Source: Oceanimonas aquatica
GTDB taxonomy: Bacteria > Pseudomonadota > Gammaproteobacteria > Enterobacterales > Aeromonadaceae
Direction of reading: 5' to 3'
Assembly (NCBI RefSeq): GCF_030732065.1
Contig: NZ_JAVBHX010000001.1
Coordinates: 310,001-374,000 of the forward strand
DNA: 64,000 nucleotides
Both the position numbers and the translations under genes were made by a program. Below the pieces are notes generated by a model. It had not been told where the DNA came from, searched no databases, and saw only the letters and a list, made by a program, of their open reading frames with translations. Shown piece after piece: positions 26,299 through 34,978 of this stretch. How positions within the stretch are numbered: position 1 is the stretch's first letter; each line of letters begins with the position of its first letter.

Positions 26299-27081
26299 AT
26301 GGAACAACAAGCACAACAACAAACTCAACAACAACAGGTACAGGAAGCGGTGGCCCGGGTACTGGCCGCCTACGAGAGCGGAAAGCAGTTCGAGGCCGGC
26401 GACGGCCCGCAAACCGTGGAGCAGGCCTACGCCATTCAGGATGGCGTGGCCCGCCACCTGTGGCCGGCAAGCCGCACCCACTGCTGGAAGGTGGGTGCCC
26501 CCAACCGGGACACCGAGCCCTACAGCGCGCCCATTCCGCCCCAAAAGGTGTATGACAGCGGCGTGACCCTGAAGGGCTGCGCCTTTCATATGATCGGCAT
26601 TGAGGCGGAGCTGGCGTTTCGGGTAACGCAGCCGCTTCCGGTAAGGGCCGAGGCCTACAGTGAGCAGGAAGTACGCGCGGCCCTGGGAGAAATGTGCGTG
26701 ACCCTGGAGCTGGTGGATACCCGGCTGCAGCAATGGCAGCATACCAGTGCCCTGTGGCGGCTGGCCGATAACCAGATCAGCGGCGGCCTGGTGGTGGGTA
26801 GCGGCATCAGCGACTGGCAGGGCCGGGATCTGGCGCTGCAGCCGGTGCAGCTGACCGTCAACGGCGAGGTGCTGGCGGACAAGCGCGGCGGCCATCCGCT
26901 GAGCGATCCTACCCTGCTGCTGACCTGGGCATTGAATCATCTGGTGGCGCGCAATCAAGGGCTTCAGCCCGGCGATCTGATCACCACCGGCAGCTGGACC
27001 GGCATGAAGTTCATTGAGCGCGGTGCCGAGATCAACGCGGTGTTCCCCGGTATCGGCGAGGTTGCGCTGACTATCGCATAA
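26299..27081 (+). CDS. FAH-superfamily 2-keto-4-pentenoate hydratase-like protein
   Basis: 260 residues from ATG 26299 (AGGA eight bases upstream; an ATG three codons earlier is too close to it). Fumarylacetoacetase-type fold: IGIEAELAFRV carries the metal-binding Glu pair, followed by LELVDTRL, LADNQISGGLVVG and the C-terminal GDLITTGSWTG. Members hydrate 2-oxo-alkenoates or decarboxylate oxaloacetate-like acids. The first 16 residues are very Gln-rich, encoded by CAA-rich DNA, and precede the usual start of the family, so they are an odd extension. Confidence 0.85.
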   Translation: MEQQAQQQTQQQQVQEAVARVLAAYESGKQFEAGDGPQTVEQAYAIQDGVARHLWPASRTHCWKVGAPNRDTEPYSAPIPPQKVYDSGVTLKGCAFHMIGIEAELAFRVTQPLPVRAEAYSEQEVRAALGEMCVTLELVDTRLQQWQHTSALWRLADNQISGGLVVGSGISDWQGRDLALQPVQLTVNGEVLADKRGGHPLSDPTLLLTWALNHLVARNQGLQPGDLITTGSWTGMKFIERGAEINAVFPGIGEVALTIA

Positions 27082-27133
27082 GGTGATTTAACAGGCGCCG
27101 GGTTGGCCCGGTAAGGAGGTTATCATCGCCTGG

Positions 27134-28057
27134 TTGCTTCCCGGCGGCCTGTGTGCCGCCATTATTCTGGCATTGCTGCTGCCGGGCCCCGGTGTCTGGC
27201 TGGCCCAGTGGCAGCCGCTGCCCTGGCTGGTGGCGGTGATCTTTCTGGTCAACGGCCTGCAGACCCAGGTGCGTGAGCTCAGGCCCGAAGCGGGTTTTGG
27301 CCGGGTATTCGGGCTGGCCTTAGTGATAAGCCTGTTGCTGTCGCCGCTGCTGGGGGCACTGCTGTATTATTACAGCGGCCTGGCGCCCGGGCTGGCGCTG
27401 GGGCTGCTGGTGGTGTCGGTGGTGCCGCCGACGCTGTCATCCTGCGTGGTGCTGACCCGGCTCAGCGGCGGCAACGCCCAGTGGTCGTTGTTCATGACCC
27501 TGGGGCTGAACCTGCTGGGTATTGTCACCATACCGCTGATGCTCAGCCTGCTGATTGGCAGCAGTGGTGAGCTGTCGCCCTGGCCCTTGCTGCACAAGCT
27601 GTCGTTGATGGTGCTGCTGCCCTTTGTGCTGGGTATTTTGCTGCGGTTGGTGCTGGGGGCCAGAGTGGTGCACCGCTGGATGACCCTGGTGCCCACCCTG
27701 AGCGTGGTGACCACCGCCTGGATCACCCTGTCGACCAGCCGGGCCGCCTTGCTGGCCCTGGAAGGGGCGGACTTACTGGCGCTGGCGGCCTGGTCGCTGC
27801 TGCTGCACGGCCTGTTGTTGCTGCTGTGCCGGCTGGCGGGCAGCGGTCTGGCCCGTCCGGCGCGGCTGGCGCTGATGTTTACCGCTGCCCAGAAAACCAC
27901 GCCGGTGGCGGTCAGTGTGCTGGTGGCCATGAACGCCGCCGGCGGGCTGGCGGTGGTGGCCTGCCTGGTGTTTCACTTTCTGCACATGCTGGCCGACTCC
28001 CTGCTGGCGTCGCGCATTGCAGCACGCACGGCGGCCCTGGCCCGTGCCGAGGCTTAA
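27134..28057 (+). CDS. Bile acid:sodium symporter (BASS)-family transporter
   Basis: 307 residues counted from TTG 27134, with nine or so membrane helices and the BASS pattern (VVPPTLSSCVVLTRLSGGNAQWSL; MFTAAQKTTPVAVSVLVAMN). The only strong ribosome site, AAGGAGG (27113-27119), is 14 bases from this TTG but five bases from an in-frame ATC at 27125, so the true start may be a non-AUG ATC, adding three residues. It ends convergently with the sensor kinase, overlapping by four bases. Likely exports or imports an organic acid of the same pathway. Confidence 0.85.
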   Translation: MLPGGLCAAIILALLLPGPGVWLAQWQPLPWLVAVIFLVNGLQTQVRELRPEAGFGRVFGLALVISLLLSPLLGALLYYYSGLAPGLALGLLVVSVVPPTLSSCVVLTRLSGGNAQWSLFMTLGLNLLGIVTIPLMLSLLIGSSGELSPWPLLHKLSLMVLLPFVLGILLRLVLGARVVHRWMTLVPTLSVVTTAWITLSTSRAALLALEGADLLALAAWSLLLHGLLLLLCRLAGSGLARPARLALMFTAAQKTTPVAVSVLVAMNAAGGLAVVACLVFHFLHMLADSLLASRIAARTAALARAEA

Positions 28058-29385
28058 CCCTCGGCGCTGAAGGTACAGCAAAACCGGGTCGACCCGCGAC
28101 CCGATGTCACCTCAATGGGCGCCTGGTGACCGTCGAGAATGGCTTTTACCAGGGCCAGCCCCAGACCATGCCCCGGACTGTGGCGGCTGTGATCGCCCCG
28201 GTACAGGCGTTCAAGGATATGGGGCAGATCGGTGTCGCTGATGCCGATGCCGCTGTCTTCGACCACCACTTCAATGCGTTGCCGGTTGCGTCTGGCACTC
28301 AGCCGCACCCGGCCTCCCACTTCCGTGTATTTGATGGCGTTGTCGAGCAGATTGGCAAAGGCCTGGCGCAGGGCCTGGGGATCGCCCTGAATGCGCAACC
28401 CTGGCGCCAGCTCGGTGACAAGGCTGATGTCCTTGTCCTCGGCGGCCAGCTCATAGAGTTCGGCCACTTCCTCCAGCAAGCGGCCCAGTTCGCAGGGCTC
28501 AAGCCGGGCTGGATCCAGCCCCTGCTCGGCGGCGGTGATCGCCAGCAGGTAATCGAGCTGGGTTTGCATGCGCTGGTTTTCCTCGGCGCAGTCGAGCAGG
28601 CTGTCGTACCAGTGCTGTGGCTCGCTGCTTGCCAATGCCTGCTCCATACTGAGGCGCTGGCGGGTCAGCGGCGTGCGCAGATCGTGGGCGGCGCTGTCGA
28701 GGGCGTGGCGCAGTCCGCTTACCAGCCGGTGAATGCGCGCCATCTGCTGGTTAAACAGCAGGGTCAGCTGGCCCAGCTCGGTATGCTTGGAAGCGGTCTG
28801 CGGCACCGGGCGATCAAGGCCGTCCCGTTGCAGGCTGCCGATGCGGTGGATCAGCGCCCGAATGGGGCGCAGGGTGCGCCGGGTCAGCCAGGCCACCAGC
28901 CCCAGGCTTATCAGCAGCATGGGCAGCAGCAGTTGCAGCATGGTCTGGCGGTAACGGGCCAGATCCTGCTGGCGGGGGCCGGACGACAGCGCCACCTGCA
29001 GCCGGTAGCCCCCAAGGGTGCGGCCCTGATGCCAGCTGCCGTCACTGAGCTGGCCGTCCATATTGGCGGGCAGGGCCGGGCCGGCGCTGAACAGGGGCTG
29101 CTGGTTCGGATCGCTGAAGCGCACCCGGTAATGGCTCAGCAGCAGAAATTCCCGATCCCGCTCCAGCACATGCAGCAGCTTGTCGGGGCCGGCGTCGTTG
29201 CTGATGCGCTGGTAGTTGTCGAGCAGGGTGGCCACCAGTTGCCGGTCCTTGTCGAGCAGGCGCTTGCCCAGCAGGTGATCCCCGGCCAGCAGCAGGCCGC
29301 CGGTGACCAGGGTCATCAGCACCAGGTACCAGAGGGTGAGGGTCAGGCCGGTGGTAAAGCGGGGCTTAATCGGCACGCAGGACAT
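28054..29385 (-). CDS. Sensor histidine kinase (HAMP, OmpR-partner type)
   Basis: 443 residues. Two membrane helices (about 13-35 and 148-170) flank a periplasmic domain of roughly 110 residues; then HAMP, HisKA with phospho-acceptor His in SAAHDLRTPLTRQ, and HATPase with DNAIKY, DSGIGIS and GHGLGLA boxes. The start is ATG 29385; a TTG two codons earlier is also open. It overlaps the response-regulator gene by 20 bases. The secreted HbpS-like gene on the other side of the regulator suggests that it may sense haem, redox or oxidative stress through that protein. Confidence 0.92.
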   Translation of the reverse strand: MSCVPIKPRFTTGLTLTLWYLVLMTLVTGGLLLAGDHLLGKRLLDKDRQLVATLLDNYQRISNDAGPDKLLHVLERDREFLLLSHYRVRFSDPNQQPLFSAGPALPANMDGQLSDGSWHQGRTLGGYRLQVALSSGPRQQDLARYRQTMLQLLLPMLLISLGLVAWLTRRTLRPIRALIHRIGSLQRDGLDRPVPQTASKHTELGQLTLLFNQQMARIHRLVSGLRHALDSAAHDLRTPLTRQRLSMEQALASSEPQHWYDSLLDCAEENQRMQTQLDYLLAITAAEQGLDPARLEPCELGRLLEEVAELYELAAEDKDISLVTELAPGLRIQGDPQALRQAFANLLDNAIKYTEVGGRVRLSARRNRQRIEVVVEDSGIGISDTDLPHILERLYRGDHSRHSPGHGLGLALVKAILDGHQAPIEVTSGRGSTRFCCTFSAEG

Positions 29386-30040
29386 AACCAATGCCTCTCA
29401 GGGTATGCAGCAGTTTTTGAGTCTGGCCCTTGTCGATTTTGTTACGCAGCCGGCACACCAGCACGTCCACCACGTTGGTCTGGGGATCAAAGCGGTAATC
29501 CCACACTCGCTCCAGGATCTGGGTGCGAGACACCACCCGGCCCTGCTGGCGCAGCAGCAGCTCCAGCAGCACCAGCTCTCTGGGTTGCAGGGCCAGCTTG
29601 TGCTCGCCCCGCCAAGCCAGCTTGCGTGAAGGGTCCAGGCGCAGATCCGCCAGTTGCTGCAGATCCTGCGCCACTGCCGGCTGGTGCCGGCGCAGCAGTA
29701 CTTCGATGCGCGCCAGCAGCTCGCTGAAGGCAAAGGGTTTGGTCAGGTAGTCGTCACCGCCGAGACGCAGCCCCTGCACCCGGTCGTCCACCGAGCGGCG
29801 GGCACTGAGCAGCAGAATGGGAAAGCCGGCGCCCTGGCCGCGCCAGTCTTGTACCAGCGACAAGCCATCCCGACCCGGCAGCATGATATCGACAATGGCG
29901 AGGGCCGGGGGCTGCTCCAGTGCGAGGGGCGCGGCGTCTTCGGCCTGGCTGCAGTGCTGCACCCGGTAGCCCTGCTCGGTCAGGCCGCGGACAAGAAAGG
30001 CGGCAATCTTGGCGTCATCTTCAACCAGCAACAGCTCCAT
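29366..30040 (-). CDS. OmpR/PhoB-type response regulator
   Basis: 224 residues from ATG 30040 (MELLLVEDDAK; GGAGA upstream). Receiver with Asp51 (AIVDIMLPGRDG) and Lys in DDYLTKPFAFSEL; winged-helix DNA-binding domain at about 125-222 ending in TLRGIGYVLR. Cotranscribed with and overlapping the kinase gene. Divergent from the HbpS-like gene with a 147-base shared promoter region. Confidence 0.94.
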   Translation of the reverse strand: MELLLVEDDAKIAAFLVRGLTEQGYRVQHCSQAEDAAPLALEQPPALAIVDIMLPGRDGLSLVQDWRGQGAGFPILLLSARRSVDDRVQGLRLGGDDYLTKPFAFSELLARIEVLLRRHQPAVAQDLQQLADLRLDPSRKLAWRGEHKLALQPRELVLLELLLRQQGRVVSRTQILERVWDYRFDPQTNVVDVLVCRLRNKIDKGQTQKLLHTLRGIGYVLRAD

Positions 30041-30187
30041 GGCCGGGGTTCTCCGTAATTGATATGGTAAATATTGTACCGGCATCAAGGGTGGAGGCCA
30101 TGAACCTTTCCATTCTGTAATGCAACGGCAAGGTGCGGGCAAGGCAGGCTGGCTATAGTGACAGGGTCATTTACAAGGAGATGCGTC

Positions 30188-30658
30188 ATGAAAAAACTGC
30201 TTGCCGTTCTGGCCCTGGCCAGCCTGGGAGCTCAGGCCCAGACCGTGAATACACCGGTACTGACCACCGACACCGCCATCAAGCTGGTGAGCGAAGGCAT
30301 CGGTCAATGCGCCAACGACGGTTATAACGTGACCGTGGCGGTGGTGGATCGCAGCGGTGCCCTCAAGGCCCTTGGGCGCCATGAGAACGCCGGCCCGCAT
30401 ACCCTTGAAAGCGCCCGCAAAAAGGCCTTTACCTCCGCCTCCATGGGTGTGGTGACCGCCGATCTGGCCAATAACATTGCCGACAAGCCGGCGATCTCCG
30501 GTCTTCGGGAAATGCACCCGGACATACTGATCCTGGGCGGTGGTCTGCCCATTCGCGTGAACGACCAGCTGGTGGGTGGCATTGGCATTGGCGGCGCCCC
30601 CGGCGGCCACCTGGATCAGGCCTGTGCCGAGGCGGCGCTCAAGGCAGTACTCAAGTAA
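30188..30658 (+). CDS. Secreted GlcG/HbpS-family (DUF336) protein
   Basis: 156 residues from ATG 30188, with AAGGAG seven bases upstream. Signal peptide MKKLLAVLALASLGAQA, so it is exported. The rest is one GlcG/HbpS domain (VTVAVVDRSGALKALGRHENAGPHTLESARKKAFTS; GGLPIRVNDQLVGGIGIGGAPGG). Streptomyces HbpS is an extracellular haem-binding protein that modulates the SenS/SenR two-component system. Here the gene is divergent from a two-component pair, which suggests a similar accessory role although the kinase and regulator belong to other families. Confidence 0.88.
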   Translation: MKKLLAVLALASLGAQAQTVNTPVLTTDTAIKLVSEGIGQCANDGYNVTVAVVDRSGALKALGRHENAGPHTLESARKKAFTSASMGVVTADLANNIADKPAISGLREMHPDILILGGGLPIRVNDQLVGGIGIGGAPGGHLDQACAEAALKAVLK

Positions 30659-30673
30659 TGTTGGTGGGGCGGC

Positions 30674-33631
30674 CTATGCCTGGCCGCTCAGCCATGCCAG
30701 CAGCGCCGCTTCCGGCATGGGCCGGGCCATGAGAAAGCCCTGGCAGGCCGGGCAGCCGAGCGCCAGCAGCTGGCTACGCTGGGTCTCGGTTTCCACCCCT
30801 TCCGCCACCACCGCCAGTTTCAGTTCCCGGGCCAGTTGCAGTATGCAGGCGATAATGGCCCTGTCTTTTGGTGCATCATCCACATGGCGAATAAAGGTCC
30901 GGTCGAGCTTGAGTTCGTCCACCGGCAGTTCCTTCAGGTAGGCGAAGGAGGAATAGCCGGTGCCGAAATCGTCGATGGACAGCCCCAGTCCCAGCTCTTT
31001 CAGCCGAGTCATGCGGGCCCGGCTTTCGGTGAGGTTTTCCAGGATCACGCTTTCGGTCACTTCCAGCGTCAGTCGCTGCCGGCAGGCGGGAAACTGCTGC
31101 AACAGGGTTTCCAGCCGGGCGGTAAAGTCAGGGCTGTGAAAGTGGCGGGCACTGATGTTGACCGACAACCGCCCAGGGCCGGTACCGCTCTGGTGCCAGC
31201 GTTGCAGGTGCTCGCAGGCTTGTTGCAGCACCCAGTTGCCGATATCGCAAATCAGCGAGGTTTCTTCCGCCACCGGAATAAAGTGGCCGGGCGGAATCGG
31301 AGGCTGGCCCGCAGGCTGCCAGCGCAACAGGGCTTCCACGCCGGTGAGACCCTGATCGTCCAGCCGCACCTGAGGCTGAAAATGCAGCTGCAGCTCCTCG
31401 TTTTTCAGCGCCAGCTGCAGGGCATTGGACAACTGCAGCCGCTCCTGTACCTCCTCCGCCATTTCCGGGCTGAAAAACACATGACTGCCCGGCGCGATGC
31501 GCTTGGCCATGTGAGTAGCGGTGTCGGCCTGGCGCAAATATTCTTCCAGTGCCACCTCCGTGGCCGGAAACAGGCTGATGCCGGCGCTCATGCTCAGGTG
31601 CAGGCGCAGGCCGTTCAGCTCAAAAGGCAATGAAAACAGCTCGTTCAGGGCCTTGGCCAGCTGCTCGGTGCGGGTCTTGGTCGCGGAGTAGCCGTGGCCC
31701 AGGCGCGGGCACAGCAGCACGAACTCATCGCTGGCGATGCGCGCCAGGCTAAAGTCATCGTGCTGATCGCAGAACTGTTGCAGTCGCTGTGATACCTGGA
31801 TCAGCAACTGGTCGCCCAGGGCATAGCCGAGAGAGTCGTTGATGTTCTTGAAGTCGTCGAGGTCCAGCAGCAGCAGGGCACCCCGAGTGGACTCGTGCTC
31901 GGCCAGCGCCACCGTATGGCTGATGTGATCCACCATAAAGCGGCGGTTGTGCAGGCCGGTGAGCTCGTCGAAATAGGCCATTTTCTCGATGCGCTCACGG
32001 TTGGCCTTTTGCTCGGAAATATCCTCGGCGTGACAAACGTAATGGCACAGGCCCAGGCCATCGTGCATTTGGCTGATGCGCAGGTTCACCGGCAGGGTGC
32101 GGCCATCGGTCCGGGCCAGCCGTTGTTCGCCCTGCCACCAGCCCTGATGGCGCAGCGTCCGCAGGATCATTCCTACATCCACCGTGTCCGGGCCCTTATC
32201 CCGCAACGACAACACCGGTATGCCCACCAGGCTGTCCGGCTCCAGTCCGCACATGCGGGCAAAGGCCCGGTTGGCCCGCTGGATTTGCATGCGGCTGTTG
32301 GCGATGAAAATGCCTTCCCGGGTTTCAAAGGCGGCGGCGGCCACCATCAGGTGTTCCTGATCCCGGCGGTGCTGAAGCTCGGCGGCTACCCTGGGCTCCA
32401 GCTGTGACAGCAGGGTCTTTATTTCGTTGTTGTTGGCCAGAGGCTGGTCGAACAGCAGCACCAGCACACCAAGCGGCTGGCCGCCGGTGTCCCTGAGAGA
32501 AAGGCCGGCGTAAGCCTGCAGGTCGTGCTCGGTCAGCATGGCATCGTCGGGAAAGCGCTCGGTGATGCCGGCATCGTGAATGCAGATCTGCTCCTGCGAT
32601 TCCCGGCTAAAAGCGCAGGGCGTGCCTGCCAGATCGTAATTGAACGGCGGGCACAATTCTCCCCTGAGATGGCAGGCGATCACCCGTACCTGCTCCGCCT
32701 GCTGGTGTTGCAGCCCGGCCAGCACCATGCTGGCACCGGTGAGGCTGGCGAGCTGCAGCATCAGTCGGTTGAAAAAATCCTGCCCGGTATGGCGGCACAG
32801 CAAGGGCGTCAGCTGGTTCATGATGTCGTCGGCACAGCGAGAGGGCGACGGCAAGGCCGGTGCCTGCTCCAGCGCGTCTGCCAGGCGGGTGGCCAGCGTT
32901 GAGACAAACTGCATGTCGGTGGCCGACATGGGGCCGTGGGCCTGGGCGTATTCCAGGCTGAGCAGGCCGCCGGGGCCCCTGGCAAAGGGCAGAGGCACAT
33001 CCAGCCGGTGACGAATGCCGTCGGCGGCCAGGTAATCAAAGGCGCTCAGCAGGGGCTGCTCGGCGCAGTTGCCAAAGCTGAGCCCGCCGCGCTGGTGCAG
33101 GGTGCGCAGGTAACGGCGGTCGGCGCGCACCGGGTGCAGGGCAAAGGGCAGCCCCTGGCTGTAGAGGGGGCGCAACAGCTCGTCGGCCTCGTAGTGGCGC
33201 CACAGAATAATGCGGTCGGGCTGCAACTGACCGGTCAGAATATCCAGTAGCGCCGGCAGCTGGCCGGAGCCCTGCTCCTGCTCGTGATCCCACTGGCGCT
33301 GCAGTTGCCATTCCATCAGCCCCCGATCGTCACGGCTTTCCTGCCGGCCGATATCGGCGCTGAGCAGCCAGTGGCCGTGCTCCACCGGCGCCAGGTGACA
33401 TTGCCAGCGGTGGCCATCCACGCTCAGCCCGAGCGAGCTGGCCTCGCCGGACTGACAGGCCTGCTCCAGGCGTTGACGATCATCATCGGTCAGGCGGTTG
33501 GGCAGGGGGGCGTCGGTGTCGAATACGTTGAGCCCGTCCGGCAGGGGCGTCAGCGGATACAGACGGTATTGCGGATCCAGCCTGAAAAAGCACAGGCGGT
33601 GCTGGGCCTGGAATAGCGCAGGCAACGACAT
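30674..33631 (-). CDS. GAF-PAS-GGDEF-EAL cyclic-di-GMP phosphodiesterase
   Basis: 985 residues. Order: N-terminal region, GAF-like domain (about 120-255), second GAF (about 270-420), PAS (about 425-545), GGDEF (about 550-720), EAL (about 735-985). The cyclase motif is degenerate (ASDEF, residues 633-637), so cyclase activity is unlikely. The phosphodiesterase residues are intact: EALLRW (Glu766), SVNISARHF, EVTESV, IDDFGTGYSS, KLDRT and AEGVET. No membrane helix is seen, so it is a cytosolic sensor-effector lowering c-di-GMP. Convergent with the HbpS-like gene. Confidence 0.92.
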   Translation of the reverse strand: MSLPALFQAQHRLCFFRLDPQYRLYPLTPLPDGLNVFDTDAPLPNRLTDDDRQRLEQACQSGEASSLGLSVDGHRWQCHLAPVEHGHWLLSADIGRQESRDDRGLMEWQLQRQWDHEQEQGSGQLPALLDILTGQLQPDRIILWRHYEADELLRPLYSQGLPFALHPVRADRRYLRTLHQRGGLSFGNCAEQPLLSAFDYLAADGIRHRLDVPLPFARGPGGLLSLEYAQAHGPMSATDMQFVSTLATRLADALEQAPALPSPSRCADDIMNQLTPLLCRHTGQDFFNRLMLQLASLTGASMVLAGLQHQQAEQVRVIACHLRGELCPPFNYDLAGTPCAFSRESQEQICIHDAGITERFPDDAMLTEHDLQAYAGLSLRDTGGQPLGVLVLLFDQPLANNNEIKTLLSQLEPRVAAELQHRRDQEHLMVAAAAFETREGIFIANSRMQIQRANRAFARMCGLEPDSLVGIPVLSLRDKGPDTVDVGMILRTLRHQGWWQGEQRLARTDGRTLPVNLRISQMHDGLGLCHYVCHAEDISEQKANRERIEKMAYFDELTGLHNRRFMVDHISHTVALAEHESTRGALLLLDLDDFKNINDSLGYALGDQLLIQVSQRLQQFCDQHDDFSLARIASDEFVLLCPRLGHGYSATKTRTEQLAKALNELFSLPFELNGLRLHLSMSAGISLFPATEVALEEYLRQADTATHMAKRIAPGSHVFFSPEMAEEVQERLQLSNALQLALKNEELQLHFQPQVRLDDQGLTGVEALLRWQPAGQPPIPPGHFIPVAEETSLICDIGNWVLQQACEHLQRWHQSGTGPGRLSVNISARHFHSPDFTARLETLLQQFPACRQRLTLEVTESVILENLTESRARMTRLKELGLGLSIDDFGTGYSSFAYLKELPVDELKLDRTFIRHVDDAPKDRAIIACILQLARELKLAVVAEGVETETQRSQLLALGCPACQGFLMARPMPEAALLAWLSGQA

Positions 33632-33732
33632 GATGGGGGCGTCCTTGTACTGTGGGCCGTAAAACCGCTTTATGGTGAAGTTGATGAAAAATATTGTAAA
33701 GCATTGCGAATGGGCGTGTCGCAGCTTTATTT

Positions 33733-33748
33733 ATTAGTCTTTTCTAAT
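33733..33748. promoter_or_regulatory. Inverted repeat in the yeeE-type promoter
   Basis: ATTAG-N6-CTAAT placed about 15 bases before a TATGAT -10-like hexamer (33763-33768), so it would cover the -35 region. ArsR- or CsoR-type sulfur-responsive repressors often control such permease pairs; none is encoded nearby. Confidence 0.35.
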
Positions 33749-33797
33749 TTAATGGTGTCTTGTATGATAAGTCAGATCTCAAACGTGGAGGCCTGTG

Positions 33798-34217
33798 ATG
33801 ACCATTGTCAATTTTACTCCCTGGACTGCCCTGGTTGGCGGCCTGTTGATCGGCAGTGCGGCGCTGCTGTTATTGCTGGTGGGCGGGCGTATTGCCGGCA
33901 TCAGTGGCATTGTGGCCGGTATTGGCAGCCAGCCCGATAAAGGCTGGCGGCTCGCCTTTGTGGCGGGGCTGGTGGCAGTGCTGTTGGTGCTGTTTGGGCT
34001 GAATGCGGCCGAGGCGGCCTCGCTGCAGCATTATTCGCCCTGGCGGCTGGCCCTGGCCGGACTGCTGGTGGGCATTGGTACTCGCCTTGGCAACGGCTGT
34101 ACCAGCGGCCATGGTATTTGCGGCATGGGCCGGCTGTCGCCCCGCTCCATGGTGGCCACCCTGCTGTTTATTGCGGCGGGCATGGCCACCGTGGCCCTGA
34201 CCGGACTGGGAGGCTGA
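33798..34217 (+). CDS. YeeE/YedE-family sulfur transporter, first half
   Basis: 139 residues from ATG 33798 (GGAG seven bases upstream; a GTG one codon earlier is possible). Four membrane segments and the hallmark [17 protein letters not shown] with the functional Cys residues. Full-length YeeE takes up thiosulfate; in many bacteria it is encoded as two small proteins, as here. Translated just before its partner (two-base gap). Confidence 0.88.
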   Translation: MTIVNFTPWTALVGGLLIGSAALLLLLVGGRIAGISGIVAGIGSQPDKGWRLAFVAGLVAVLLVLFGLNAAEAASLQHYSPWRLALAGLLVGIGTRLGNGCTSGHGICGMGRLSPRSMVATLLFIAAGMATVALTGLGG

Positions 34218-34219
34218 TC

Positions 34220-34636
34220 ATGCTGATATTGGTATCGTTACTGTCGGGTGCCCTGTTCGGGCTCGGGCTGCTGGTGTCGGGGATGATGAACCCGGCCAAG
34301 GTGCTGGGCTTTCTCGACCTGTTCGGCCAGTGGGATCCGAGCCTGGTGCTGGTGATGGGCGGGGCGCTGGTGGTGTTTGCGCCTGGTTACTGGTGGTGGC
34401 GCAAACAGGGGCGCGGCCGTTGCGTGCTGGGCGATGAATTGCCCAAGGTGCCGCCGGCCCGCTTTGACCGCAAGCTGCTGCTGGGGGCACTGGTGTTTGG
34501 CATGGGGTGGGGGCTGGCGGGCATCTGCCCGGGCCCGGCGCTGGGGTTGCTGGGCAGTCTGCAATGGCAGGCCGGCCTGTTTGTGGCCGCCATGATCATT
34601 GGCTTCTGGCTGGTGGGGCGGCTGCAAAAGGCTTGA
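34220..34636 (+). CDS. YeeE/YedE-family sulfur transporter, second half (DUF6691)
   Basis: 138 residues from ATG 34220; the frame is open upstream inside the partner gene but GGGAGG sets this start. Four membrane segments, with [13 protein letters not shown] and [16 protein letters not shown], both typical of the second half. Likely forms one permease with the preceding protein, for thiosulfate or another reduced sulfur species. Tetrathionate reduction by the ttr enzymes in this window makes thiosulfate, so a functional link is possible. Confidence 0.88.
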   Translation: MLILVSLLSGALFGLGLLVSGMMNPAKVLGFLDLFGQWDPSLVLVMGGALVVFAPGYWWWRKQGRGRCVLGDELPKVPPARFDRKLLLGALVFGMGWGLAGICPGPALGLLGSLQWQAGLFVAAMIIGFWLVGRLQKA

Positions 34637-34662
34637 AGCGGGCCTTCAACCAACGTAATGCC

Positions 34663-34935
34663 AAGCAGCAGCGCGGTTGCGCTACGCCGACACGCTGCAA
34701 GCCCCTCCTTGGGGCGCTCGGCACATGCCATCCGTGGCATGTGACGGTCGGCTCCGGCAAACCCCGCTGCTGCTTGGTGTAACTGGAGAGTTGTCTGTTA
34801 GTGGCTAACAGGCAACTCGGTGCTGATGCAGGAGGGCAAAGTGTGTCTGCTTCGCCGAGCCCTCTGCGCCATGGATGGCGCAGTGGAGGCCCCAGGGAGG
34901 GGTTCACGGCGTGCCGGAGAAGCAGTGCGCTTTGT
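34663..34935. repeat. Dispersed structured repeat, copy C
   Basis: Fills most of the 342-base gap before bcp. Blocks shared with copy B in the same order: AGCGCGGTTGCGCT hairpin (34670-34683), CGCCGACACGCTGCAAG, GCCCC/GGGGC hairpin (34701-34715), CACATGCCA/TGGCATGTG hairpin (34722-34743), CGGTCGGCTCCGGCAA, GGAGGGCAAAGTGTGTCTGC with GCCCTCTGCGCC, and CACGGCGTGCCGGAGAAGC. The nested structure and GGCGAGC hairpin of copies A and B are missing. Confidence 0.75.
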
Positions 34936-34978
34936 CCGACAAAGTTGCAGCCAGGCTGAAGCCGGGAAGTGAGCTAGC

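Noticed and set aside
24642-26300. 552-residue minus-strand frame
   Set aside because: Antisense to dctM2 and the amidase, which has an intact catalytic triad.
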